From Mucilaginibacter sp. (GTDB taxonomy: Bacteria; Bacteroidota; Bacteroidia; Sphingobacteriales; Sphingobacteriaceae): 64,000 nt of DNA. The notes beneath the pieces were generated by a model, which saw only the letters and a list, made by a program, of their open reading frames with translations, did not search any database and was not told where the DNA came from. The position numbers were made by a program, and so were the translations under genes. The stretch's first letter is position 1, and every line of letters starts with the position of its first letter. Below, piece after piece: positions 28,708 through 36,180 of the stretch. The stretch spans positions 217,655-281,654 of the forward strand of contig JARLHA010000037.1 of NCBI GenBank assembly GCA_031292485.1. The letters are read 5' to 3'.

Positions 28708-29639
28708 TTATGCCTTTTTAGCGGTTAATGCTTTCCATTTTAATGTACCCTCGCTGTTAGCCAGAGCATCAGCAAATCTTTCGTCTTGTGCCGTCTTACG
28801 GCGGTTGTAGCGGAACGCTGATTCATTACAGTAGCGTTGCAAGTGTTTTTGACTTACAGAGTGGTGTATGCCATTTATTTGCTTTTTAAGGATATTCCAA
28901 TAACCCTCAATTGAGTTTGTGTGAACCTTAATATCTTCATACCTCACATATTCTTTCTCCCTGTGGTTTACAGTCTTGTGTGTGTAATCCAAATGAAGTT
29001 TATTATAGGCGTGGTGTTCATCTGTTACCATAATGGTATCAGGTGCAACAAACTCTTTTATAACTGGGATAACATTTTGTTGGTCGGTTTTAGCGATCAC
29101 TTTAACCCGAACCTCACCACCTCTTTCAACCGCACCTAAGACCATAGCTTTGTTTCCTGCACCACCTCTCACAGTCCTTTTGCTTGCATGTTTATTTGAT
29201 TCAGATCCACCGCAATAGGTTTCGTCAATCTCAACAATCCCCTCTAATAATTCGGGTGCTGTGATAGTCAGCATTTGCCTAATCCTGTGGTTTAAATGCC
29301 AAGCTGTTTTTTGCGTAACGCCAAGCCATCCGGCCAGTTGTAAACTGCTGATACCTTTTGAGTGAACCGACAGAATATAAGTAGCTAAAAACCATTTAGT
29401 CAACGGTATTTTTGTGTTTTCGTAAATAGTACCAACGGTAACAGAAAACTTTGAACGACATTCTTTTTCACGGCATTTAAAAATCCTGTTATTGGTAGCA
29501 AACCTATGTACGTTTGTAGAACCACAGCAAGGGCAAGCCGGAGTATCACCCCACCTTTGAGCCTCTAAATATTCTCTGCATTTTTCTTCTGTGTTGAGAA
29601 TGTTGCCTGAAAGTCGAATACGTTTTTGAAAGTTTTCAT
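28708..29639 (-). pseudogene. IS1595-family (ISXO2-like) transposase, frame-disrupted
   Basis: The DDE catalytic part (28708-29403 and further upstream) is intact and in frame: VEIDETYCGGS keeps the first Asp, MVTDEHHAY the second, and HTNSIEGYWNILKK the third position. The N-terminal Zn-ribbon (ACPCCG ... KCREKEC) is in the same frame. The natural ATG (29639; MKTFKNVFDFQATFST) lies in another frame that runs to a stop. A frame change of one or two bases near 29581-29595 joins the two. No convincing slippery heptamer was seen, so I call this a frameshifted pseudogene. Confidence 0.7.
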
Positions 29640-29983
29640 TGCTGCGCCATTTTGATAGTATAAAGATAAGTAAAATTTTGTGTTAAACCAAAATTTATTT
29701 TAAAATAAATGTAAAAATAGCACGAAAAAAAACTCGTAATGAGATTAAAACTAATTTTATTAGTGCATTTTTATTTTTATTTCGCTTTTATTTAAGTTTG
29801 TTTTTAAACAATAATTATAAACATCACCTGTATTTTATATCATAACTAACTATAAAACAGAGTATTAATGTAATTATAGAATGTTAGTTATCTTACTTTT
29901 TAAACTTCTTTTTTAATTTGCTTAATTAAAATATCAGTTCTATATTTGTAAGGCAAACTTTAGATTAATTTTAATTAAGTAAA
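29640..29983. other. A+T-rich spacer containing a promoter
   Basis: 344 bp upstream of both the transposase remnant and the 29984 gene. Only the promoter at 29917-29948 is clear. No terminal inverted repeat of the element could be found by eye. Confidence 0.4.
29917..29948 (+). promoter_or_regulatory. Bacteroidota-type promoter of the 155-aa gene
   Basis: TTTG (29917-29920), 20-bp spacer, TATATTTG (29941-29948), a match to TTTG-N19-21-TAnnTTTG. The start codon follows 36 nt later. Confidence 0.7.
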
Positions 29984-30451
29984 ATGGCTTACAATGACGC
30001 AATAGTAACATTAGAAAAAAAACTTTTTTCTTTTGATCCCCAATCCGAGAGGGTTTATCACTTAATCAATGAATTAAAGGATTTTGCACCCGTAGAACAG
30101 GTGCAGCCTTTAAATGACACGCCCAAAACTTCTATTGACTTAGATAAGATTGTATCGTTAATCTTTGACAAAGATGCACCTGTTACCGATTTAGTGCTTT
30201 TTACCTTACATTATAGTAATGTGGTTTTAAAAGTAAAAGATATTGAAAGTGTAATAAGGAAGTTTTATCCTGCCTTTGACAAGGGGTTATCAACACCTAT
30301 TTTTAAATTAAAGGATTCAGATGTTATTGATACATATAATCCGACAACTTCGAATAGAAGTGTTTATTATGGATTAAAAAGCTGGTTTAAGGAACCTGGA
30401 AAAGTAAAAGAAGAATATTTAACTGATGAGATAAAATGGGCGGATATATAA
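29984..30451 (+). CDS. Hypothetical 155-aa protein in the island
   Basis: I do not recognise this soluble protein. Its N-terminal helix (MAYNDAIVTLEKKLFSFDPQSERV) is followed by a linker and a C-terminal alpha-rich domain (about 70-150) with SVIRKFYPAFDKG. It has its own promoter (29917-29948), an ATG start and a strong terminator starting 7 nt after the stop, so it is a complete single-gene transcription unit. Low G+C points to recent gain. Confidence 0.6.
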   Translation: MAYNDAIVTLEKKLFSFDPQSERVYHLINELKDFAPVEQVQPLNDTPKTSIDLDKIVSLIFDKDAPVTDLVLFTLHYSNVVLKVKDIESVIRKFYPAFDKGLSTPIFKLKDSDVIDTYNPTTSNRSVYYGLKSWFKEPGKVKEEYLTDEIKWADI

Positions 30452-30457
30452 AATAAA

Positions 30458-30502
30458 AAACCGTCTTACCTATGGCTTGCAAACTTTAGGGTAAGACGGT
30501 TT
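30458..30502 (+). terminator. Terminator hairpin after the 155-aa gene
   Basis: 13-bp perfect inverted repeat AAACCGTCTTACC / GGTAAGACGGTTT with a 19-nt loop, immediately after the stop codon. Confidence 0.75.
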
Positions 30503-30522
30503 GAAATTTTCAATTTGATAAA

Positions 30523-30595
30523 GGGGGATTTTGCTGGTGCAACCGGGGTGACTTGAGACCCTCCCGGGACGGGATCGAAACCCGTATCCTCCACC
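30523..30595 (+). other. tRNA-like sequence (degenerate or remnant)
   Basis: GGGGGAT (30523-30529) pairs with ATCCTCC (30586-30592) as a 7-bp acceptor stem with one GU. ACGGG-7nt-CCCGT (30569-30585) looks like a T-arm (loop ATCGAAA), and TTGC-TGGT-GCAA (30531-30542) like a D-arm. The tail is ACC. The anticodon arm is poor and the loop is not canonical, so it is not a convincing working tRNA. It may be a decayed tRNA or a tRNA-derived attachment-site remnant. Confidence 0.3.
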
Positions 30596-30836
30596 TTTAT
30601 TATTACACAAATGTAATAACAGTTATTGGTATATACAAGAAATAACAAACAAAAAAGGGCAAAAAGCCCTTTAATTTAAAGATCGTCGTCGCGGACGGCA
30701 AGGAAGTTGAGTGCAAATAAATTCACTCTTAACCTCGTAAAACAGCAATCTCATGAGCTGTCCCTCATTACGGTGCAAATGTTTTACGGGGCTTTCTTGT
30801 GTGTCAAAGTTACGGATTATTATTAACTTTGAATGT

Positions 30837-31034
30837 ATGAGAGATTTTACGGCATTTGATTTAGAAATAGAAAAAATTGAAAAAGAGCATTTTCATGAAC
30901 TTTCTAAACCGTTAAATCACTATTATACCATTTTTATAGACACAAATGATAATTGTCAGGTAGTGTGGGAAGATTCCACCTGTCCGAGTATAATTAGAAA
31001 TAAAGTTATTTACGCTTATAGACTTTTACCATAA
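30837..31034 (+). CDS. Hypothetical 65-aa protein
   Basis: Small soluble protein from ATG 30837 (MRDFTAFDLEIEKIEKEHF). Not recognised. Charged N-terminal helix, then a short beta-rich end (YTIFIDTNDNCQVVWEDS). It ends 10 nt before the next small gene on the same strand, so both could be one transcript. Short length makes the call uncertain. Confidence 0.45.
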   Translation: MRDFTAFDLEIEKIEKEHFHELSKPLNHYYTIFIDTNDNCQVVWEDSTCPSIIRNKVIYAYRLLP

Positions 31035-31044
31035 ATATATTTTC

Positions 31045-31218
31045 ATGTCAGACGAAAAGAACCCAAAAGAAGCGAGCAACATCTTTCATTCAATAATGAA
31101 AGCATCGGTAACACCACCTAAGAAGATTTGCCTTTATTGCGATCTGCCTATGAAACTGATACAGCCCCCCAACCTGGCGCTAGTATGCAGCGCAAAGGCC
31201 AAAGAGGTGGCGTACTAG
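31045..31218 (+). CDS. 57-aa small gene invaded by palindromic element
   Basis: ATG 31045 opens MSDEKNPKEASNIFHSIMKASVTPPKK, then continues into ICLYCDLPMKLIQ and further residues encoded by the left arm of the palindrome (31173-31218). The first 27 residues resemble the 43-aa protein at 46917 (both end in helix + VxP + Lys tract), so the native gene probably stopped soon after PKK. The rest is likely an insertion artefact. Confidence 0.45.
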   Translation: MSDEKNPKEASNIFHSIMKASVTPPKKICLYCDLPMKLIQPPNLALVCSAKAKEVAY

Positions 31219-31372
31219 TGCCCCGCTGATAGGTATAAGCTGTGCTTATCCATCTTTTCTAAAAATACATTGTTAATTGTTTCCCATCAAAAGAGCTGCC
31301 TGTATAGCGGCTACCTATCAGCTGGGCACTAGTACCCAGCCGCACAATGCCACGCTGCATACTAGCGCCAGG
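31173..31372. repeat. 200-bp palindromic element with CTAG-containing arms
   Basis: CCTGGCGCTAGTATGCAGCG (31173-31192) faces its exact complement (31353-31372). A second arm GGCGTACTAGTGCCCC... (31209-31234) faces ACCTATCAGC... (31311-31336) with two mismatches over 26 bp. The unpaired inner region is about 75 nt. All four arms carry CTAG. Confidence 0.75.
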
Positions 31373-31461
31373 ATTGTGGCTTGCGGCAGCGGAGGATACT
31401 CTTTTTTTGGATATTTAAGTGCTGCTTGATACATGTATCAATTTCCTGTTATATTTACGTA

Positions 31462-32076
31462 ATGAAACAGGGGATTAAATTTTTACATTCATTGTTCGAG
31501 GTAGCACACGTTGAATTTCAGACTTATGATCTTGATAATCGCCAATTAGTATTTTCAAGTGGGTTGGTACACAAATTGTTAGGCTATTCAGAGGAGGATT
31601 TTTTTAAACTTAGTAACGATTTCTCTAAAGGTATTGTCCATCCGGATGATTTCCAGAAAGTGCTGACAACTATAGAGAAAATCATTCAATCGAAAGAAGG
31701 GGAGGTTATTGAAATGACCGTGCGTCTGCGCAGAAGTGACGGTATTTATATATGGGTCAATTCGCGTCAAATGATCCTGGAAAAGAATCTTAACAACCAT
31801 GTTTCCACGATTGTCAGGGAGGTTGAAGATATTACCAGGTTGATAGAAATTAAGAATGACCTTGAACAAAAAGTTAATCAATTAAAAATCGTTTCCTTTA
31901 AAAACGCTCATTTATTGAGAAGTCCTGTAGCAAGTATTATTGGCCTTATCGATCTTATCGACGAACAAGAAATTACAAGTGAACACAACAAGCAAATATT
32001 TAGTTTTCTGAAAGAAGCCATAACGAAATTAGATGATATCATCCGTGAGATTAATGATGCCGCACGGGTGGAATAA
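31462..32076 (+). CDS. PAS protein with HisKA-like helix but no ATPase
   Basis: 204 aa from ATG 31462. A PAS fold (about 15-130: LDNRQLVFSSGLVHKLLGYSEEDF, IVHPDDF, RLRRSDGIYIWVNSR) is followed by a coiled region and a HisKA-like dimerisation helix with AHLLRSPVASIIGLIDLI, where the His is in the H-box position. The protein stops before any HATPase domain. It may be a split kinase, an adaptor, or a truncated remnant. Confidence 0.7.
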   Translation: MKQGIKFLHSLFEVAHVEFQTYDLDNRQLVFSSGLVHKLLGYSEEDFFKLSNDFSKGIVHPDDFQKVLTTIEKIIQSKEGEVIEMTVRLRRSDGIYIWVNSRQMILEKNLNNHVSTIVREVEDITRLIEIKNDLEQKVNQLKIVSFKNAHLLRSPVASIIGLIDLIDEQEITSEHNKQIFSFLKEAITKLDDIIREINDAARVE

Positions 32077-32374
32077 AAGACTTTTAATTTTACACGCAGG
32101 GTAAAAAGGACCCGAACACGCAGCCCCGCTTACTACCTGCTTAAGACCTAACATCCGTGCTGTCCGATTTCTACGGATGCCTGCGCGAAGTCTTTATGAA
32201 CCCGTTAAACCATGGTTTACCCCAATACGCTACTCATCAACTATTCTTTAATAAAAAATTCCATTTTCGCTTGAAAATGATAGAGTTAGTGCTTAACTTG
32301 CATTCACTTTTAAACCTTAGTTAACCTAAACCACGAATTAACCTATATCCGTTAACCTTAACCAACCTGCAACC
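32077..32374. other. Gene-free spacer before carbonic anhydrase
   Basis: 298 bp. It contains CATCCGT (32152-32158) facing ACGGATG (32173-32179) and a related GCCTGCGCGAAGT stretch that resembles sequences at 34341-34410 and 38921-38976. No gene seen. Confidence 0.4.
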
Positions 32375-33094
32375 ATGAAAAGCCGTTTCGTATTATTTAT
32401 CTCAGTGTTGTTGTTTTCATGTGGCCAAAGTTCACAAAACAACCCGGCAGCCGCCCCCGCAAACACTTCGCCTGATTGGGTGATGACCAAAGCGCTCCAG
32501 CAGAAGTTTACGCCCGACACCATCATCACGATCCTGAAAAACGGGAACACGAATTTTTCCGACTTTAAACTAACCCCAAAAAATGACAGCATGCGCATGC
32601 GCATTACCGCCGACAGCGGGCAATACCCGATGGCGGCCGTGTTGTCGTGCCTTGATGCCAGGGTGCCTCCCGAGCATGTTTTCGATCGCGGTATTGGCGA
32701 TTTGTTTATCGCCCGTGTGGCAGGCAATTTCGCTAATACCGATATACTGGGCAGCCTTGAATACGCCTGCAGGGTGAGCGGCTCCAAAGTGATCCTGGTA
32801 TTGGGTCACGAGAATTGCGGGGCCATCAAATCTGCCATCGACAACGTGCGGCTGGGCAATATTACGGCCATGCTCCGCAAGCTGAAGCCCGCGGTTGATT
32901 CAACACACACAACGGGCGAAAGGAACTCAAAAAACAAACAATTTGTGCATGATGTGGCCGTAAAAAATATTGAGTTTACGATAAAGAAGATCCGGGCGGA
33001 CAGCCCGATTCTTGATACCCTGGAGAAAGAAGGGAAATTAAAGATCATCGGCGGGATGTATGACCTGGCCAACGGGAAAATAACGTTTTATTGA
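32375..33094 (+). CDS. Beta-class carbonic anhydrase, lipoprotein form
   Basis: Hydrates CO2 to bicarbonate using zinc. 239 aa. Zinc-ligand motifs are CLDAR (about residue 91, CxDxR) and HENCGAI (about 147, HxxC). The protein begins with a signal and lipobox (VLLFSCGQSS, Cys about 16), so it would sit in the periplasm or outer membrane rather than the cytoplasm, unlike most beta-class members. N-terminal segment 20-65 is low complexity. It ends before a bidirectional terminator. Confidence 0.9.
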   Translation: MKSRFVLFISVLLFSCGQSSQNNPAAAPANTSPDWVMTKALQQKFTPDTIITILKNGNTNFSDFKLTPKNDSMRMRITADSGQYPMAAVLSCLDARVPPEHVFDRGIGDLFIARVAGNFANTDILGSLEYACRVSGSKVILVLGHENCGAIKSAIDNVRLGNITAMLRKLKPAVDSTHTTGERNSKNKQFVHDVAVKNIEFTIKKIRADSPILDTLEKEGKLKIIGGMYDLANGKITFY

Positions 33095-33218
33095 TTAAGG
33101 GCCCGTAGCTGTTACTTATCCGGGAAGAAAACGAACAAATAAACCTGCCTGAATTGGTCCGAACCGGTTCGCATGCTGATTTGTTGTAAAATTTTAATTT
33201 ACATTGGCCGTTTTTTCA

Positions 33219-33257
33219 AATCAAAAGGCTTCGAAAAATATCCGAAGCCTTTTGATT
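33219..33257. terminator. Bidirectional terminator
   Basis: 15-bp perfect inverted repeat AATCAAAAGGCTTCG / CGAAGCCTTTTGATT with a 9-nt loop between convergent carbonic anhydrase and azoreductase genes. Confidence 0.85.
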
Positions 33258-33268
33258 AGCTCGTAATT

Positions 33269-33871
33269 TTAATTCAGGTGAATGCTGCTGATCCCGTTTT
33301 CAAGGGCAGTTTCCTTTATACCCGGTATATTGGTACCTTCTACGCGGAAAGTGGTAATATCTTTCAGGCCGATAAAGCTTAAGATATGTTTCAAATAAGG
33401 TTCGACATAGTCGAAGGGCTTCCATGGGCCTTCGGAATAAACGCCGCCTGAGGATAAGGCAATATAAACCTTCTTGCCTTTTATCATTCCATGAGCGCCG
33501 TTTTCATCATATTTAAAAGTAATACCTGCTCTTACAATATGATCTATCCAGGCTTTCAGGCTGGAATGGATGCTGAAATTATAAAGCGGTGCACCGATCA
33601 CCAGGATATCCGCATCCTCAATTTCCTGTATGGCTTCGTCAGAGTGCCTGGCAGCTTCAATGTTAGCCGGTGTCCTGTTTTCAGCCGGTGTAAAAAAAGA
33701 GGTGATATGCGCCTCTTCCAGTTGGGGGAAATGTTGCGTTACCAGATTTCTTTCAACCACCGTACTGCCGGGGTATTCGGCTTTGATCTTTTCAATGATC
33801 GCATTCCCCAATTTAATACTTAAAGAGGCTGCGCCTCTCGGGCTTGAAATTATATGCAATATTTTTTTCAT
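33269..33871 (-). CDS. azoR: FMN-dependent NADH:quinone/azo reductase
   Basis: 200-aa flavodoxin-like oxidoreductase from ATG 33871 (MKKILHIISSPRG). The longer frame upstream lies in the control region. Motifs: HIISSPRGAASLS (phosphate-binding loop), IGAPLYNFSIHSSLKAWIDHI (about 90-110) and SSGGVYSEGP. It reduces quinones and azo dyes, usually as protection against quinone or electrophile stress. It is divergent from an HxlR regulator with a 14-bp-arm operator between them, so redox control is likely. Confidence 0.9.
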   Translation of the reverse strand: MKKILHIISSPRGAASLSIKLGNAIIEKIKAEYPGSTVVERNLVTQHFPQLEEAHITSFFTPAENRTPANIEAARHSDEAIQEIEDADILVIGAPLYNFSIHSSLKAWIDHIVRAGITFKYDENGAHGMIKGKKVYIALSSGGVYSEGPWKPFDYVEPYLKHILSFIGLKDITTFRVEGTNIPGIKETALENGISSIHLN

Positions 33872-33928
33872 CGTTTTTAAATTTTGTCCGGACAAACCTA
33901 TGTACATTTGCTTGTAAAATATTAGTAG

Positions 33929-33960
33929 TATACAAAAGGTTAGTGGTAACCTTTTGTATA
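33929..33960. promoter_or_regulatory. Perfect operator palindrome between azoR and hxlR
   Basis: TATACAAAAGGTTA, GTGG, TAACCTTTTGTATA: 14-bp perfect arms. It lies 58 bp from azoR and 22 bp from the HxlR start. A TACATTTG -7-like box on the plus strand (33903-33910) sits just upstream of it and would be blocked by binding. Confidence 0.65.
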
Positions 33961-33982
33961 GTTAATTGAAAATAAGATAGTT

Positions 33983-34339
33983 ATGTATTTGGCAGAGCCG
34001 ATAAGTCACCAGGCATGTAATGGGTTATTAACTGCGGTAGGCGATTCGCTGTATGTAATAGGCGGTAAATGGAAATTGCGGGTAATTGTAGCCCTGAGGG
34101 GTGGCAATAAGCGTTTCAATGAAATCCAAAGGACCTTAGGGGGGATCTCGGCGCGCGTTTTATCCAGCGAATTGAAGGAATTGGAAATGAACGGCTTTGT
34201 TAAAAGGATCGTTCACACGCAAACGCCGGTAGTGGTTGAATACCAGATTACAGATTATGCAGGCACGTTGAATGAAGTTTTGCAGGCACTGGCGGATTGG
34301 GGCATCCAACACCGCGACAAGATCAGAAGAGAACGGTAG
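33983..34339 (+). CDS. HxlR (DUF24)-family regulator
   Basis: 118-aa winged-helix regulator with the family core CNGLLTAVGDSLYVIGGKWKLRVIVALRGG. Cys12 is at the position of the redox-sensing Cys in YodB/HypR-type proteins. The wing and recognition region read ISARVLSSELKELEMNGFVKR. It is divergent from azoR; in Bacillus the YodB paralogue represses an azoreductase, so the same circuit is inferred here. Confidence 0.9.
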   Translation: MYLAEPISHQACNGLLTAVGDSLYVIGGKWKLRVIVALRGGNKRFNEIQRTLGGISARVLSSELKELEMNGFVKRIVHTQTPVVVEYQITDYAGTLNEVLQALADWGIQHRDKIRRER

Positions 34340-34412
34340 CACCCGCGCTGTCCGCAGTCCTTGTAGACTTCATCTGCGGAGCCTATGCACGCAGTATTTG
34401 ACGACCCGCCGA

Positions 34413-34856
34413 TCAGTGGTCCATCAACGCCGCCGAGCCCGGGGGGAAAATGGCTTTAGGCGCCTCGGGGTATTTTTTTGCAATAGCTTCGTACCATACA
34501 TCGGTACTGAAAGCAGCGCCATCGGCAACCGTCCATTTACCGCCCTGCTTTTTAAACAGGGCTTCTGCGTGGCAGCAATCGTAAGCGTCTTCTTCAAATT
34601 TTATCTCCTTGCCGTCTTTCCTGTCGGCCGTACCCTCAAACCAGGCGTAATTGTTACCCACTTTTAAATGGTCAACGTAAAACTCCAGGGTCATTTTCAG
34701 GTCTTTGTACAGGTAGGCCCGCAACGCGTCCAGCATTTCGGTGCGTTCCTTTGCGTTGGCGGCTGTTTTAATTTTATAATCAAGCACGGCCGCCCTTTGT
34801 GAGCGAGCCTGCAGCGCAAACATAAGCAGGAATACGATAAGGTATTTTGGTTTCAT
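34413..34856 (-). CDS. Secreted hypothetical protein, 147 aa
   Basis: Signal peptide at 1-18 (ending ALQARS). The remainder (about 20-147) looks like one small mixed domain with WFEGTADRKDGKEI, DAYDCCHAEALFKKQGGKWTV. Two adjacent Cys near 97. I do not recognise the family. It stands alone with convergent hxlR on the left. Confidence 0.55.
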   Translation of the reverse strand: MKPKYLIVFLLMFALQARSQRAAVLDYKIKTAANAKERTEMLDALRAYLYKDLKMTLEFYVDHLKVGNNYAWFEGTADRKDGKEIKFEEDAYDCCHAEALFKKQGGKWTVADGAAFSTDVWYEAIAKKYPEAPKAIFPPGSAALMDH

Positions 34857-34952
34857 AGCCTGGTGATTAAACAGATCATTTAGCCAAATTTAAAACGAAA
34901 AAACGATTTTTAAGGCCGGTATCGACGGGGGATCGAAAATAAATGCCCTTAT

Positions 34953-34987
34953 AAAAAAACGGGACCATCAATAATGATAGTCCCGCT
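34953..34987 (-). terminator. Terminator of Pro/Thr-rich protein gene
   Basis: On the minus strand CGGGAC...GTCCCG with a TGAT/ATCA inner stem is followed by TTTTTTT. It lies 46 nt after the stop of the minus-strand gene. Confidence 0.8.
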
Positions 34988-35032
34988 GTATGGGCTGGCA
35001 AATGCGCACGTTATTTTTACGCGGGCCGGCCT

Positions 35033-35569
35033 TTATTCAGTTTTCTTAACTGTAGTGGTCGTAGTGGTTTTTGTAGCCGACGCAGCAGCAGCTGTTTTTT
35101 TGTAAGTTTTGTGGTAGGTATGTACCGGCTTATGATACGTATGCGTGGTGTGGTGCGTTGCCGCAGTAACAACCGGTTTTGTTTCGGTAGTGGTAGTTAC
35201 CTCGGTTGTTGTGGGGGCTGGCGGCACAACAGGTGCAACCACGGGTGCAGGCGTGCGTACGGTATCATGTACCACAACTACTGTTGGTGCGGGCGGTTCA
35301 GGTGCCGGCGGTGGTGTTACCACTATCGGTGCTGGAGCCGGTGCCGGCTTTAAATGACCCGTTACCGCGCCATCCGCAGCGCCGTTAATAGCGTCGGGGG
35401 TTCCGGTGCCGGTCATCTTGATTTTGGTTACGGTACGCCCATGAGCTCCTTTTTTAACCTTCTTTTTAACTTCTATGCTGTTTTTTGTAGTGTCCTGTGT
35501 TTGGGCCTGTGCAGTTTGTACTGTCCAAATCATGCCGGCGATTAATATTATTAAACTGATCTTTTTCAT
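35033..35569 (-). CDS. Secreted Pro/Thr-rich low-complexity protein
   Basis: 178 aa with a signal peptide (1-22, AQAQ end). Most of the mature part is disordered: a Lys-rich segment (KKKVKKGAHGR), Pro/Val tracts, Thr tracts (about 120-135) and His/Tyr/Lys repeats (HTYHKPVHTYHKTYKK). Probably a periplasmic or surface linker protein. No enzymatic signature. Confidence 0.55.
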   Translation of the reverse strand: MKKISLIILIAGMIWTVQTAQAQTQDTTKNSIEVKKKVKKGAHGRTVTKIKMTGTGTPDAINGAADGAVTGHLKPAPAPAPIVVTPPPAPEPPAPTVVVVHDTVRTPAPVVAPVVPPAPTTTEVTTTTETKPVVTAATHHTTHTYHKPVHTYHKTYKKTAAAASATKTTTTTTVKKTE

Positions 35570-35716
35570 AATGATGTATATTGGTTATCTATATCATTAT
35601 GTAACAATGCCTTTACAATATTGTTTTTTATTTTAATTATTTAATTTAAATGAAAATAATATAGTTGGCTCAATTTAACGTACCGCTGCCGGCCGATCTC
35701 CGGTCATTTCACCTAG

Positions 35717-35741
35717 CCTGGCGTCAGTACGCCGCGCGGGC
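35717..35741 (+). repeat. Fragment related to the 31173 palindromic element
   Basis: CCTGGCGTCAGTACGCCGCGC (35717-35737) matches the first 21 bases of the palindrome arm at 31173 at 17 positions and is likewise followed by GGCC. Only one arm was found. Confidence 0.4.
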
Positions 35742-35892
35742 CAAAAAAAATGGCGTAATCGCCGGCATTTTTTATCTGGCTGGATATCTGCTCAAAATTC
35801 AATATACTTATCTGTTTTAAAAATAGATTTTTTTTGTTTTGTGATGCAGAAAGGGGGGCAGTGCAGGGAAATCGCGTTTAAAAACTCGTCGC

Positions 35893-36042
35893 TTAATTGT
35901 GGCTAAAGCCGTTGTCTATTTGTTTGTTTTTACCGTTACTTAAAAGGAACGGTAATGAATTTTAGCGGCATAATATTTCATTCATTGCCGTTGGCTTCAG
36001 CCAACGGGTAAATTAAAGCAATAAATATGGCTTTAGCCTCAC
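35893..36042. mobile_element. MITE-like element with GGCTAAAGCC ends
   Basis: GGCTAAAGCC (35901-35910) faces GGCTTTAGCC (36029-36038), with an inner perfect hairpin CCGTTGGCT-TC-AGCCAACGG (35988-36007). It has no coding capacity. Such short hairpin-rich repeats are common in these genomes. Confidence 0.5.
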
Positions 36043-36180
36043 TTGTAAATGTGCTTGGTTTTTTAAACGCGAGTTCCCTGGGGGGCAGTTTATTTGCGCT
36101 GTCTGTATTCTTTTTTTCTGCTATATTTATTGGCTTTTCGTTTTTTGTAAACGGTGGTAAAAAAAAGCATAGAGAGCGTG

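Larger units (their letters stand above)
35570..36180. other. 611-bp spacer with dispersed repeats
   Basis: No gene. It contains a copy of the CTGGCG-type sequence (35717-35741) and a MITE-like element (35893-36042), both listed separately. The region before the histidine kinase is otherwise plain. Confidence 0.5.

Noticed and set aside
29581..29600. Programmed frameshift in the transposase
   Set aside because: No X-XXY-YYZ slippery heptamer in the needed frame was seen; a mutation is simpler.
30466..30648. 60-aa minus-strand frame (VEDTGFDPVPGGS...)
   Set aside because: It covers a terminator and the tRNA-like sequence; this is typical of false frames over structured RNA.
31173..31372. Integron attC site or CRISPR
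   Set aside because: No R/L box core (GTTRRRY/RYYYAAC) and no regular spacer array; only one palindrome is present.
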